Of a DNA stretch of 51,415 nucleotides, positions 1-8,241 are shown one piece after another. The DNA is from Acidobacteriota bacterium. GTDB taxonomy: Bacteria; Acidobacteriota; Terriglobia; Bryobacterales; Bryobacteraceae. The position numbers and the translations under genes are program-made. The stretch covers positions 1 to 51,415 of the forward strand of contig VFZY01000010.1 of assembly GCA_016870915.1 (NCBI GenBank). The letters are read 5' to 3'. Numbering within the stretch: the first letter of the stretch is position 1; every line of letters starts with the position of its first letter. Under the pieces are notes generated by a model. That model made no database searches. It was not told the origin of the DNA and saw only the letters and a list, made by a program, of their open reading frames with translations.

Positions 1-176
1 GCTCCCCATCCCCCTGCCCGGTAGGCTGCAAGCCAGTTGTAGATGCAGGCCCGGGCAAAACCCAGTGCCTGGATCACCACCTCTGGACTCTCGCCCGCTT
101 GCACTCGCTCGACGGCGCGGATGCGGATCTCTTCCAAGGTCTTGTGATCAAGAGATCGGGCATCTCGCTTGGGCAT
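1..176 (-). CDS. IS630-family transposase, N-terminal 58 residues (partial)
   Basis: On the minus strand an ATG at 176 opens a frame that runs off the window edge. It begins MPKRDARSLDHKTLEEIR and continues through ERVQAGESPEVVIQALG to YNWLAAYRAGGW. This is the helix-turn-helix DNA-binding head typical of IS630/Tc1-like transposases (RDARSLD..TLE..R..AV..V.AGESPE....LG). The DDE catalytic domain would lie outside the window. It reads away from the sugar transferase gene, consistent with insertion into that gene. The family call rests on the recognisable N-terminus only. Confidence 0.75.
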   Translation of the reverse strand, partial: MPKRDARSLDHKTLEEIRIRAVERVQAGESPEVVIQALGFARACIYNWLAAYRAGGWG

Positions 177-220
177 GATCCATTTTACCAGATGTCTACC
201 TACTTATGCACTCATTAATA
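1..220 (-). mobile_element. End of an IS630-type insertion element (rest lies outside the window)
   Basis: The transposase start at 176 reads leftward out of the window, so the region up to about 220 is the 5' end of the element. The sugar transferase reading frame resumes at 222 with no upstream start and a stop codon at 216-218. The junction is therefore placed at about 219-221, next to a TA dinucleotide (219-220), the usual IS630 target. The terminal inverted repeat cannot be confirmed because the other end is absent. Confidence 0.6.
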
Positions 221-221
221 T

Positions 222-1093
222 GTCCTGGATGAGATGCCTGCCGGCACCGGGCTGGAAGGCGGCCAGGTGATCGGCCCCATCAACCAGCTCACCGCCATCG
301 CCCACGAACAGAGACCGGATCTAATCGTGGTCGATTTCGCCGACCGCCGCGCCAAGATGCGGTCGACGAACTGCTGGACCTGCGCTTCAAGGGTTTCCGG
401 ATCGAGGAAGCCAGCACCACATTCGAGCACATCTGCCACCGCGTCTGCTCCAAGGACCTCCGCCCGGCCCAGCTAATCTTCTACGGCAGCCGCGGCCCCC
501 GCCCGTACGGCTACCGCGCCCAGGGGCTGGTGAACTTTCTGGTCGCCGCGTTCGGCTTCCTGGTTGCCCTTCCCATCATGGCCATCACCGCCGTGCTGGT
601 GAAGCTCACCTCGCCGGGCCCCGTGTTCTTTTCCCAGGAGCGGGTGGGGCTTAACAATCGCGTCTTCAAACTCTACAAGTTCCGCTCCATGCGCGCCGAT
701 GCCGAAAAGAACACCGGGGCCGTCTGGGCCACCCGCAATGACCCGCGGGTTACCTCCATCGGCAAGTGGCTCCGGAAGCTTCGCATCGACGAACTGCCGC
801 AGTTGATCAACGTCCTCAAAGGCGAGATGTCGATGGTGGGCCCGCGCCCCGAACGCCCCGAGTTTGTCGATCAACTCGCCCGCCAGATCCCCTATTACCG
901 CCAGCGCCTCGCCGTCCGCCCCGGTGTCACCGGCTGGGCCCAGATCAACCATAAGTACGGCGATACGCTCGAAGACACCATCCGCAAGGTGGAATACGAC
1001 CTCTACTACATCAAGCACATCGCCTTCACGCTCGACATCTACATCATCTTCCACACCATCAAGACCATGCTCCTCCGCCGTGGCGCCCAGTAA
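222..1093 (+). pseudogene. Exopolysaccharide sugar transferase (polyprenyl glycosylphosphotransferase), 5'-truncated and frameshifted
   Basis: Initiating EPS transferases of this family (WcaJ/WbaP-like) are about 460 residues: N-terminal membrane helices, a nucleotide-binding-like domain, then a catalytic domain that moves a sugar-1-phosphate from UDP-sugar to undecaprenyl phosphate. Here the membrane helices are missing, cut off at the IS630 junction. The middle domain starts at 222 (LDEMPAGTGLEGGQVIGPI) and reads to 359. The frame then changes: KM is followed by VDELLDLRFKG one frame over, as if one C were lost from ATGCCGGTC at about 360. The catalytic domain is intact and open from at least 530, with KLTSPGPVFFSQERVG, KFRSMR, RIDELPQLINVL, MSMVGPRPERPEF and VTGWAQIN. 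The gene is probably non-functional as it stands, although the C-terminal domain is complete. Confidence 0.8.
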
Positions 1094-1139
1094 GCCGTCT
1101 TAAGGTAATTCCGCTCACGCATCTAACCCGTTCGCCCCG

Positions 1140-2285
1140 GTGAGCCACGCCCGGCCTCCGCCGATGGTACGCCTGGACCAGCACATGCCTCTGATCTGGG
1201 CGATCGCGCTCACTGCCTTTATCTTTTCCATCCTGCTCAGCCCCGTCTGCTCGCGGATCCTCGCCCTGTTCGGCGTGCTCGATCAACCCGATCAGCGGCG
1301 CAAGCTGCACTCCGTTGCCACACCCCGTGGTGGCGGCATTGCCGTTGTCGCGGCTTCCGCCGCCGCCCTTCTGGTCTGGCTGCCGGAGACCGCGCCCCAG
1401 ACAGCACTGATCCGTCAGATCGCCCCGGGGGCACTGGCGATGTTCCTGGTGGGCCTCGCCGATGACCTCACGCATCTGGCTCCCTGGGGCAAGCTCGCCG
1501 GGCAGACCGTCGCGGCCGGGCTGGCCTGCGCGGCCGGCATCCGGATTGGCCATGTGGGCGGTGTGGCCATTGAAAACACTGCCCTCAGCGTGGTTCTGAC
1601 GATACTCTGGCTGCTCATCTGCACCAACGCCTTCAACCTGGTGGACGGCCTTGACGGCCTTGCCGCGGGCGTGGGCATGTTCTCCACAGCCACGGCGCTG
1701 GCCGCGGCGCTCATCTTCGGCCTGGAGCCGTTGGGTGTGGCCGCCGCGCCGCTGCTGGGAGCCCTGGCCGGTTTCCTGGTCTACAACTTCAACCCCGCGA
1801 CGATCTTTCTGGGCGACTCGGGAAGCCTGGTGCTCGGCTTCTGCCTGGGCTGCTTCGCCATCTTCTGGAGCGGCAAGACCGCCACTCTGCTCCAGCTTCT
1901 GGAGCCCCTCATGGCTCTTTCGCTACCCCTCGCCGATACCGTCCTGAGCATTCTTCGCCGGCTCGCCCGGCGCCAGCCGATCTTTATGGCGGACCGGGGC
2001 CATGTCCATCACCGCCTGCTGGACCGGGGTCTCTCTCCGCGCAACGCCGTTCTGGCTGTCTATGCGTTCTGCGGCCTGGCCGCCGTCCTGGCCCTGGTGC
2101 AGAGCGTGGTCACCGACGCCCGGTATGCCCTGCTCAACGCGATGGCATTCGCATGCGCCCTGTGGACCGGATTCCGCTTTCTCCGCTACACCGAGTTGTC
2201 TTGGCCCGGACGGGAGGGGAGAAAACCTCGTCTTACCGTTCTTGCGGATCTGCGAATTGGCCGCAAGCGCAAGACCGTGGCGTGA
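1140..2285 (+). CDS. WecA/TagO-like undecaprenyl-phosphate N-acetylaminosugar-1-phosphate transferase
   Basis: Integral membrane enzyme of the MraY/WecA family that loads the first sugar-1-phosphate of a glycan onto undecaprenyl phosphate. The 381-residue product has about ten hydrophobic segments and the full family motif set: PRGGG at 62-66, the DD pair at 108-109 followed by a KL, NAFNLVDGLDGL at 163-174, GDSGS at 225-229 and the HVHH motif at 288-291. Start choice is uncertain: GTG 1140 has no clear ribosome-binding site and in-frame ATGs follow at 1164 and 1185, the latter just before the first helix. It sits 47 bp after the damaged sugar transferase, so it may supply the only working initiating transferase of this EPS cluster. 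The exact sugar cannot be read from sequence. Confidence 0.88.
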   Translation: MSHARPPPMVRLDQHMPLIWAIALTAFIFSILLSPVCSRILALFGVLDQPDQRRKLHSVATPRGGGIAVVAASAAALLVWLPETAPQTALIRQIAPGALAMFLVGLADDLTHLAPWGKLAGQTVAAGLACAAGIRIGHVGGVAIENTALSVVLTILWLLICTNAFNLVDGLDGLAAGVGMFSTATALAAALIFGLEPLGVAAAPLLGALAGFLVYNFNPATIFLGDSGSLVLGFCLGCFAIFWSGKTATLLQLLEPLMALSLPLADTVLSILRRLARRQPIFMADRGHVHHRLLDRGLSPRNAVLAVYAFCGLAAVLALVQSVVTDARYALLNAMAFACALWTGFRFLRYTELSWPGREGRKPRLTVLADLRIGRKRKTVA

Positions 2286-2300
2286 ACGGACCCCGAACGC

Positions 2301-2330
2301 AAAAAACCCCAGGCCGTTACCGGCCTGGGG
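2301..2330 (-). terminator. Rho-independent terminator of the downstream FecR-like gene
   Basis: A perfect 10-bp stem (CCCCAGGCCG at 2307-2316 with CGGCCTGGGG at 2321-2330, loop TTAC) is flanked on its left by AAAAAA (2301-2306). Read on the minus strand it is a hairpin followed by TTTTTT. It ends transcription of the minus-strand gene whose stop codon is at 2425. Confidence 0.85.
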
Positions 2331-2369
2331 CGAAACTTCCGATCGATGAGCGCCTGACTCGCTGTTGAT

Positions 2370-2412
2370 AGCCGGCAAAGGCCGGGGCGGCCCCGTGTCC
2401 GTCTTGCCGGCT
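2370..2412. other. Branched hairpin in the convergent 3' region
   Basis: AGCCGGCAA (2370-2378) pairs with TTGCCGGCT (2404-2412), enclosing a smaller GGGG/CCCC hairpin at 2384-2394. It lies between the WecA-like and FecR-like stop codons, upstream of the T-tract terminator on the minus strand. It has no T-tract itself, so it is more likely a 3' stabilising structure than a terminator. Confidence 0.45.
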
Positions 2413-2424
2413 GTAGCTTAGGAG

Positions 2425-3270
2425 CTAGTTGCTGTTGGTAGCCTCGTAGATCCCATACCCGAGGCCGACACCAGCGCCGACAATCACCGTCGTCCACAGC
2501 AATGGGTTCGCCATGAAGACTAGAGGCATACCACCCGAGGCGCCCCCGCCCGGAACCGGCTCGTCGGAGTTCCCCTTGGACGGTGCGGCGGTGACAGAAG
2601 CCACTTCCACAACCTGCGAGGTGTCATCGGCGTTCGGCCGGCCCGTGCCCGACACCCGCACCCGTTTCCCGGTGTGCGAATCCAGGCCCCGGCCAGTGAG
2701 TTCCACGGTCAACCCGGTGGCCCGGTCGGAAAGCAGATACTTCCCGTTCTCGCGCCGGATCTCGCCGGTCACGGTGGTGGTGTGAGACCCCGCCGGAGCC
2801 TGGTCAAACGCAACCGCGCTGCCGGATTTCACCCGTGCCACCAGAATCCCACCCGCGCCTCGAACGGCCAGCTCGCCGTTCACCGCGCCCACGGCGACAC
2901 GCCCCGCATTCAGGTACTCGATGCGCGCCACGGCGGAACCCGCCGACGGAGCCACCTGGAGACCGAGCGCCTCCACGGTGTAGTCGCGGCGCGCCGATAC
3001 CAGGCTGACGCCTTCGGTGAGCACCATCCGGCCGGCATACAGCTTCACCTGCGTGCGCGGCCCCAATGTCACTGCCACCTGATTCAAGTCCACGCGGCCC
3101 GCAAGATCCGCGGTTCGCACAACGGAACCGCTGTTGACGTTGCCGTGCCCCTCAAGGCGCACGCCGTCAACCTCCAATTTTCCTTTCGAACTCGCCACGC
3201 CAATTGCATCCGGACCCGCTAACAAGCCCGGTGCAGACGCCGCGAGTACGATCGCTAAGAGTCTGATCAT
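2425..3270 (-). CDS. Secreted FecR-like domain protein, paralogue A
   Basis: Exported protein of about 281 residues: a signal peptide (MIRLLAIVLAASAPGLLA), a FecR-like beta-rich region and a hydrophobic C-terminal segment (LLWTTVIVGAGVGLGYGIYEA). The FecR-like part shows SGSVVRTADLAGRVDL and a run of VTLGPRTQVKLYAGRMVL. A later block (TTTVTGEIRRENGKYLLSDRATGLTVELTGRGLDSHTGKRVRVSG) suggests a small OB-like or DUF-type domain. ATG 3270 is preferred over the upstream TTG at 3285 because GGAAAGGAAG sits just before it. Its neighbour at 3402 is a clear paralogue in the same orientation, so a tandem duplication is likely. No sigma or anti-sigma partner is adjacent, so classic FecR iron signalling is not implied; a periplasmic or surface role in the EPS cluster is inferred. 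Confidence 0.7.
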   Translation of the reverse strand: MIRLLAIVLAASAPGLLAGPDAIGVASSKGKLEVDGVRLEGHGNVNSGSVVRTADLAGRVDLNQVAVTLGPRTQVKLYAGRMVLTEGVSLVSARRDYTVEALGLQVAPSAGSAVARIEYLNAGRVAVGAVNGELAVRGAGGILVARVKSGSAVAFDQAPAGSHTTTVTGEIRRENGKYLLSDRATGLTVELTGRGLDSHTGKRVRVSGTGRPNADDTSQVVEVASVTAAPSKGNSDEPVPGGGASGGMPLVFMANPLLWTTVIVGAGVGLGYGIYEATNSN

Positions 3271-3401
3271 TGTCTTCCTTTCCAAGTCCGGTCCAACTTC
3301 GCCCGGCCCATCATCATTCGCACCCCTCGGGTCTACTGATATTTATCGGTAAACGGGCGCAAAACAAGCAGATTCCCATCCCGAAAGCCTGGCGGCGACT
3401 G

Positions 3402-4271
3402 CTAGTTACTGGCGGTCGCCTCATAGATGCCCACGCCAAGCCCGACACCACCGCCGATGACCGTCAGAGCCAACGCCGTCTTCGCTCCCGTCGACATGCC
3501 GCCGAGTTTCCCGGCTTTGCTCGCGGTCGACACGGACTTCGTCTTCTTCGTGGGCGCCCCGCCACCTGGCACCGGCTCCTCGTCCGTCTCCCGGACACGG
3601 GCCACGGTGATGGAAGTCACCTCGATCACCTGCGACGTGCCATCCCGATTCGCCCGCGCCTCACCCGTCACCCGGACGTGTTTGCCGGTGTGGGCCTCAA
3701 GTCCGCGCCCGCTTAGTTCCACGGTCAGGCCGGTGGTCCGGTCCGAAAGCAGGAACTTTCCGCCTTCATGCCGCACGTGACCGGTGACAATGCTGGTCCG
3801 CCCCTCGCCCGGCTCAAGCGTCAGAGCCGTCCCCGATCTCACGCGAGCCACGGTGATGCCGCCCTCGCCCTTCACCGTCAAGCCGCCATTCAAAGCCGCC
3901 ACGACAATGCGCCGAGGATCCGCATACTCCACCCGTGCCACAGCCGAGCCATCCGACGGGCTGACCCGGAACCCCAGCGCCTCCACGGTAAAGTTACGCC
4001 GGGCGGCTACCACACCCTGGCCTTCAGCAAGCAGCAACCGGTCCTGATAGAACCTGGCCTGCGAGCGCGGCCCAAGGGTCACCGCCACCTGGCTCAGGTC
4101 AACCCGGCTGGCATGGTCCGCCGTTTGAACCACGGAGCCGCTGTTCACACTGCCTTGTCCAGACACGGGCATCCGGTCAACCTGCAGGTTCCCCCGTGAG
4201 TTAACCACTCCAAGCGGCCCTTCGCCAGCCATCAGATTCACGGCCAACGCAATCAGTATTACTTTCTTCAT
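3402..4271 (-). CDS. Secreted FecR-like domain protein, paralogue B
   Basis: A 289-residue paralogue of the preceding protein. The signal peptide is short (MKKVILIALAVNLMAG). The core repeats the same order: GQGSVNSGSVVQTADHASRVDL, VAVTLGPRSQARFYQDRLLL, VEALGFRVSPSDGSAVARVEY, GHVRHEGGKFLLSDRTTGLTVEL, and a C-terminal ALTVIGGGVGLGVGIYEATASN. Compared with paralogue A it carries an extra basic/Ser stretch (PTKKTKSVSTASKAGKLGG) before the terminal helix. The start ATG at 4271 follows GGAAAGGAACAG. It is divergent from the TPR/Wzy genes and upstream of paralogue A by about 130 bp, so one transcript for both is plausible, ending at the terminator at 2301-2330. Confidence 0.7.
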   Translation of the reverse strand: MKKVILIALAVNLMAGEGPLGVVNSRGNLQVDRMPVSGQGSVNSGSVVQTADHASRVDLSQVAVTLGPRSQARFYQDRLLLAEGQGVVAARRNFTVEALGFRVSPSDGSAVARVEYADPRRIVVAALNGGLTVKGEGGITVARVRSGTALTLEPGEGRTSIVTGHVRHEGGKFLLSDRTTGLTVELSGRGLEAHTGKHVRVTGEARANRDGTSQVIEVTSITVARVRETDEEPVPGGGAPTKKTKSVSTASKAGKLGGMSTGAKTALALTVIGGGVGLGVGIYEATASN

Positions 4272-4388
4272 CTGTTCCTTTCCCGGCCCTGCCCCTCTAT
4301 GCGGGCATCCTTTCTACCTGAATGATCGGTGGCCCTACTGAAAAAGAGTACGGCTGCCGAATCTCTTTCCAAGCAGACTGTGTTTTCG

Positions 4389-5600
4389 ATGCGTTCTACA
4401 GTGTTGCGGAGAATACTAACCGTCGCGTTTGTCATCGCGTTGCTGGTTGCCCTTCAACGGTCGGCACGGCGCGCCCACGCGGTTTGGCTTATCACGCAGC
4501 CCGGCCGCCAACCCATTGAGCGGTCTTGCCAGGCTGAACCGGGCAACGCCCTCTGTTTTGCGGTTCTGGCTGCCGCGGTGGAACTGCAGGGGGAAAGCCC
4601 CGATGTCTGGCTTCACCGGGCCATCGGCTTGGCGCCGAGAAAAGCCCGCTACCTGGTGGACGCCGCCACCTCCGCTGAAATGTCGGGCGGCCCGGCCACC
4701 GCCCTGCGCCTGCTTGAACAAGCCGAACGTTTCAACAAGATGTGGCTGCCGCGCTGGGCTCTGGCAAGCTTCCACTTCCGCCAGGGGAACAGGGAAGAGT
4801 CGCTGCGCTGGGCCCGGCTGGCGCTTGAGCGGTCGTATGGAGACCGGGCGGCGGTGTTCGATCTGGCGGCGCGGGCCGGAGCAGGGCCCGAGGTGATCAC
4901 CGGCTCCCTGCTGCCGGACGGTCCGGAGTTTCCGGCGGCGTATCTGAACTATGTTCTTAAGGATCCGGCACGACCGGGACTCGCCGAAGCGGCGCTTGCC
5001 GCCGCGCGACAGGCTGAAAACGCTCCTCCTACGCTTCGCGCCCAGCTTCTGGAAGCCTGCAACCGGCTGATGCTCACCGGCAACTTCGCCTCGGCCGCTG
5101 AGTTATGGGATCAACTGGCGCGGCATAAGGCCGTTCCTTACCCGCCTGCCACGGCTCACCATGCCGGCATCAATGGCGATTTCCGCCACAAACCGGTGGC
5201 GGGCGGCTGGGACTGGTGGATGCCAGTGGTGGAGGGAGTTGAAAGCTCCTGGCGCCAGGAGCCGGGTGAGGTCCGTTTCACGCTCTCCGGTCAGCAGGCG
5301 GAAAGCTGCGAACTGCTTGCCCAGTGGCTCTGGCTGAGGGCAGGCGCCACGTATGAGCTGTCCATCGAAAGCCGCGGCGGCGGGCCGGGGCTTGGCTGGC
5401 GGCTTCATCACCCGGATGGTGGCGCGGCCGGCGTCATCCAGACCGTTCCCGGGGAGGATTGGAATGAGCACAAGCTCACCATCGCAGCCGCACCGGAGGC
5501 TCGCGCCGTTCGCATGGTGCTGGCGAGCACGCGGGTGGCGGGCCATCCGCGCCCCCAGGGTGAATATCGCGTGAGAAGGGTGTCCTGTGCCCGGCGTTAA
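4389..5600 (+). CDS. TPR-containing membrane-anchored protein of the EPS cluster
   Basis: About 403 residues from ATG 4389 (an in-frame GTG exists at 4329, but the ATG sits right before the membrane segment). An N-terminal helix (ILTVAFVIALLVALQ) is followed by helical TPR-like repeats (ALCFAVLAAAVELQGESPDVWLHRAIG, ATALRLLEQAERFNKMWLPRWALASFHFRQGN). The C-terminal third is beta-rich (GGWDWWMPVVEGVESSW, FTLSGQQAESCELLAQWLWL) and resembles a carbohydrate-binding-like sandwich. The 3' end overlaps the Wzy-type gene by 14 bp, so the two are translationally coupled. Family members next to O-antigen ligases are thought to assist polymerisation, but no specific function is known. Confidence 0.65.
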   Translation: MRSTVLRRILTVAFVIALLVALQRSARRAHAVWLITQPGRQPIERSCQAEPGNALCFAVLAAAVELQGESPDVWLHRAIGLAPRKARYLVDAATSAEMSGGPATALRLLEQAERFNKMWLPRWALASFHFRQGNREESLRWARLALERSYGDRAAVFDLAARAGAGPEVITGSLLPDGPEFPAAYLNYVLKDPARPGLAEAALAAARQAENAPPTLRAQLLEACNRLMLTGNFASAAELWDQLARHKAVPYPPATAHHAGINGDFRHKPVAGGWDWWMPVVEGVESSWRQEPGEVRFTLSGQQAESCELLAQWLWLRAGATYELSIESRGGGPGLGWRLHHPDGGAAGVIQTVPGEDWNEHKLTIAAAPEARAVRMVLASTRVAGHPRPQGEYRVRRVSCARR

Positions 5601-6807
5601 CAGGTTTCTTGCCCTCGTTCTGGGCTCATCGCTGGCCCTGGCGCTGTGGACCCTTTGGATCCCGAATGATTGGTCTGTTTCCTTGGTGCACGCGGTGATC
5701 GCCATTGCGGCCATGGTGCTCGCGGCGCGCGGCGAGTTGCGGCGCCCTCCGGCCGCGGTCCTGGCCTTGGGTCTGGTGGTGGGGGTGGGTCTTCTTCAGC
5801 TTGCGTTGGGCCGCACGGCCTATCGTTGGGACACGGAGGGTGACCTGATCGGGTATATCTTTGCCGCGGCGCTGGTGTATGTGGTGGCCACGCTGGCCGG
5901 AGAGCCAAGCCTGCGCCATCAGGCGGCCACGGCCCTGGTGTGGTTTGGCGTGGTGGTGGCGTCCGTGTCGATTGTCCAGCAGTTGGTGCCCTATGAGAAG
6001 CTCGCAAGGCTCACGCCCAATCCGAATCTGGTGCCGCTCTACGGGCCATTCGCCTCGCGCAACCGGTTCGCGATGTTCGTCGAGCTCTGCCTGCCGGTGG
6101 CCGTCTGGCGGGCCGCCACAGGGCAGGGAATGCGGTACGTGTGGATGGCGGGCATCCTGTTTGCCAGCGCAGTGGGCGGAGCGTCCCGGGCTGGCTTTCT
6201 GGTGTTGACGCTCGAACTGGGCGCAGTGCTCTGGCTGGCCTACCGCCACGGGGCCGCCGATAACCGGCGCCTGCTGCGAGCAGGCACACAACTTGTTCTA
6301 GCCATCGCACTCGCCGGCGCCGTGGCGGGCTGGGGTTACCTGGCCCAGCGTCTGGAAACCAGTACCCAGGGCGACAGTATCCGCGCTAACTTCTACCGGT
6401 CCACGCTGGCAATGATGGCTGACTACCCCTGGACCGGGGTTGGCCTAGGCGCCTGGCCCATGGTGTACCCGGAGTACGCACGGTTCGACAACGGGCTGTT
6501 GGCCAATCAGGCGCATTCGGACTGGCTGCAGTGGCCGGCCGAGGGCGGGCCGGTGATGCTGGCCGCCATGTTGGCCCTGGCTTGGTTCAATCTGCGGGGA
6601 GGAGTGCGGTCACCCTGGACCCTGGGCGGATTCGCGGTCTTTGTCCACGCTCTGGTCGATTTTCCGTTCCACGGGGCACCCGCTTTTCATTTGTTCACAT
6701 TTGCCGTGATGGGGCTGGTGGTTTCAGCCGAAAGACAGGAGAAGGATGTCACGGAGCGCCGCAGGGCACGGGGTTTGGCCCAGTCCGCCGCCGTCCACGC
6801 ATCCTGA
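5587..6807 (+). CDS. O-antigen ligase/Wzy-type polysaccharide polymerase
   Basis: Polytopic inner-membrane protein (406 residues, about 11 helices) of the O-antigen ligase/polymerase superfamily, which joins lipid-linked repeat units in the periplasm. Visible landmarks are SRNRFAMFVEL (158-167), a SRAGF turn (200-204), and the large periplasmic loop with R271, YPWTGVGLGAWPMVYPEY (280-297) and AHSDWLQWPAEGG (309-321). The loop's Arg and His are the residues usually required. The start is GTG 5587, overlapping the upstream TPR gene, with AGAAGGG about 7 bases upstream. It is followed after 18 bp by the export protein. Whether it is a polymerase or a ligase cannot be decided; in an EPS cluster, polymerase is more likely. 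Confidence 0.82.
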   Translation: MPGVNRFLALVLGSSLALALWTLWIPNDWSVSLVHAVIAIAAMVLAARGELRRPPAAVLALGLVVGVGLLQLALGRTAYRWDTEGDLIGYIFAAALVYVVATLAGEPSLRHQAATALVWFGVVVASVSIVQQLVPYEKLARLTPNPNLVPLYGPFASRNRFAMFVELCLPVAVWRAATGQGMRYVWMAGILFASAVGGASRAGFLVLTLELGAVLWLAYRHGAADNRRLLRAGTQLVLAIALAGAVAGWGYLAQRLETSTQGDSIRANFYRSTLAMMADYPWTGVGLGAWPMVYPEYARFDNGLLANQAHSDWLQWPAEGGPVMLAAMLALAWFNLRGGVRSPWTLGGFAVFVHALVDFPFHGAPAFHLFTFAVMGLVVSAERQEKDVTERRRARGLAQSAAVHAS

Positions 6808-6825
6808 GTACGCAGAAAGGCTGAT

Positions 6826-7788
6826 ATGACTCTCCGGATCTTCCTCTGTTTCACCGTGGCCGCCTTTGAAGTTCTGGCGCAAACTCCGAATCGCCCCACC
6901 CATCTTTACGGCCCTATGGCGGACCCTGGCGCCTCGAATCTTCCTGCCCAAAAGATTGGCGCCGACGATCTTCTATCGATCTCGGTCTACGACGCCCCGG
7001 AGCTTACCCGCACGGTTCGCGTCTCAGCCGACGGCACCATCCGTCTGCCCATGCTCAAGCAGCGCATCGAGGCGGGCGGAAAGCTGCCCGCCGATATCGA
7101 ATCGGTGATCGCCCGGGCTCTGATCGCGGAGGGCATTCTGATTGACCCGGTGGTCACGGTGGGTGTTTCGGAGTATCACAGCCGGCCCATCAGCGTGGTC
7201 GGTTCGGTGCGGCGCCCGGTGACCTTCCAGGCCGTTGGCCATCTCACGCTTCTCGAGGCACTGGCCAAGGCCGAAGGGCTGCACCAGGACGCCGGCTCCG
7301 AGATTCTGATCACCCAGCCACGGCCCGGAGAACCCGGGCTGGTCACCCGCATCGCGGTCAAGGAACTGTTCGACCAGGCCAAGCCTGAGTTGAACATCCT
7401 GCTGCGGGGCGGGGAAGAGATCCGGGTGCCCGAAGCACGCAAGATCTTCGTGGTCGGCAACGTCAAGAAGCCGGGTGGTTTCATGGTGCGCGAATCGAAC
7501 AACACCACGCTGCTCAAGGTGCTGGCGGAGGCCGAAGGCCTTGCCCCGTTCGCCGCCAAGCAGGCCTTTATCTACCGGCGCGATCAAGAGAAGAACGAAA
7601 AGAAAGAGATCCCCATCGAACTGGCCAAGATCATGGAGCGTAAAGCCGCCGACGTTCCGCTTGAGCCCGAGGACCTGGTCTACATTCCGGACAACCGCCG
7701 GGCCCGCGCCACCATTGGCGCTATCGAAAAGACCGCGGCTTTCGGCCTGGCCACTGTGTCCGGCATGCTGATCTGGCGCGGCCGCTAA
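6826..7788 (+). CDS. Polysaccharide export protein (Wza/Poly_export family, SLBB domains)
   Basis: The 320-residue protein carries a signal peptide ending near AQT at 18-20 with no lipobox cysteine visible. A Poly_export domain follows (GADDLLSISVYDAPELTRTVRVSADGTIRLPML, about 45-115). Two SLBB-type segments follow, SRPISVVGSVRRPVTFQ...LLEALAKAEGL from 119 and RKIFVVGNVKKPGGFMV...LLKVLAEAEGL from about 205. A C-terminal hydrophobic stretch (AAFGLATVSGMLIW) could cross the outer membrane, as the Wza helix does. The start ATG follows AAAGG. It forms the exit channel for the polymer made by the upstream enzymes; its partner kinase is probably the gene at 18875, in the second EPS block. Confidence 0.85.
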   Translation: MTLRIFLCFTVAAFEVLAQTPNRPTHLYGPMADPGASNLPAQKIGADDLLSISVYDAPELTRTVRVSADGTIRLPMLKQRIEAGGKLPADIESVIARALIAEGILIDPVVTVGVSEYHSRPISVVGSVRRPVTFQAVGHLTLLEALAKAEGLHQDAGSEILITQPRPGEPGLVTRIAVKELFDQAKPELNILLRGGEEIRVPEARKIFVVGNVKKPGGFMVRESNNTTLLKVLAEAEGLAPFAAKQAFIYRRDQEKNEKKEIPIELAKIMERKAADVPLEPEDLVYIPDNRRARATIGAIEKTAAFGLATVSGMLIWRGR

Positions 7789-7814
7789 TCATAGCCAGTC
7801 CATGGAGGGACACC

Positions 7815-8180
7815 TTGACCTGCAACTCTTGCGGTAGCGCCCAAACCAGACGTTCCCAGCGGAGATCGGTGGAAGATTGGGGCCTTTCCGTCGTCGGTGT
7901 TTTTCCTTACCGCTGCCGGGGCTGCAATCACCGGTTTCATTCCTCAACCATCGTCACCGCCGGCCGCCGGACCATTCAGTCCGTGACGGCGGTGTTCCGG
8001 CCCCTGCTCACCAAGCCCAACAAACGCACGCGATTGCAGCGGCAACTGGGCGCCTGGCGCAGCGATTACTGGCGTTGGCGCCAGCGCAAGCTGGGCGTGG
8101 TGCAGCGCCGGTTCTTCATCGCCGGTATGCTGGCTGCCTCGCTCGCCGCGTTTCTCAAGATCATCAGCATTGAACGATGA
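7815..8180 (+). CDS. Small zinc-ribbon protein with C-terminal membrane helix
   Basis: This gene uses TTG 7815, supported by GGAGGG at 7804-7809. The product (121 residues) begins TCNSCGSAQTRR and has a second cysteine pair in YRCRGCNHRFH, so one Cys4 zinc ribbon is likely. A very basic middle region (RTRLQRQLGAWRSDYWRWRQRKLG) leads to a single hydrophobic helix (FFIAGMLAASLAAFLKII). It lies 26 bp behind the export gene, probably in the same transcript. Small zinc-ribbon proteins occur beside EPS genes in Acidobacteriota but none is characterised that I can name, so function is unknown. Confidence 0.65.
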   Translation: MTCNSCGSAQTRRSQRRSVEDWGLSVVGVFPYRCRGCNHRFHSSTIVTAGRRTIQSVTAVFRPLLTKPNKRTRLQRQLGAWRSDYWRWRQRKLGVVQRRFFIAGMLAASLAAFLKIISIER

Positions 8181-8241
8181 CATATAATTCAGAGAGCGTA
8201 AAAGGCTGATTCGAGTCCGCCTTCAAACGCTTTCTCAAACC

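Noticed and set aside
8183-8188. TATAAT before the aldo/keto reductase as a promoter
   Set aside because: No -35 box lies 15-19 bp upstream; the only TTGAAC is 7 bp away. It is left unlisted as a promoter.
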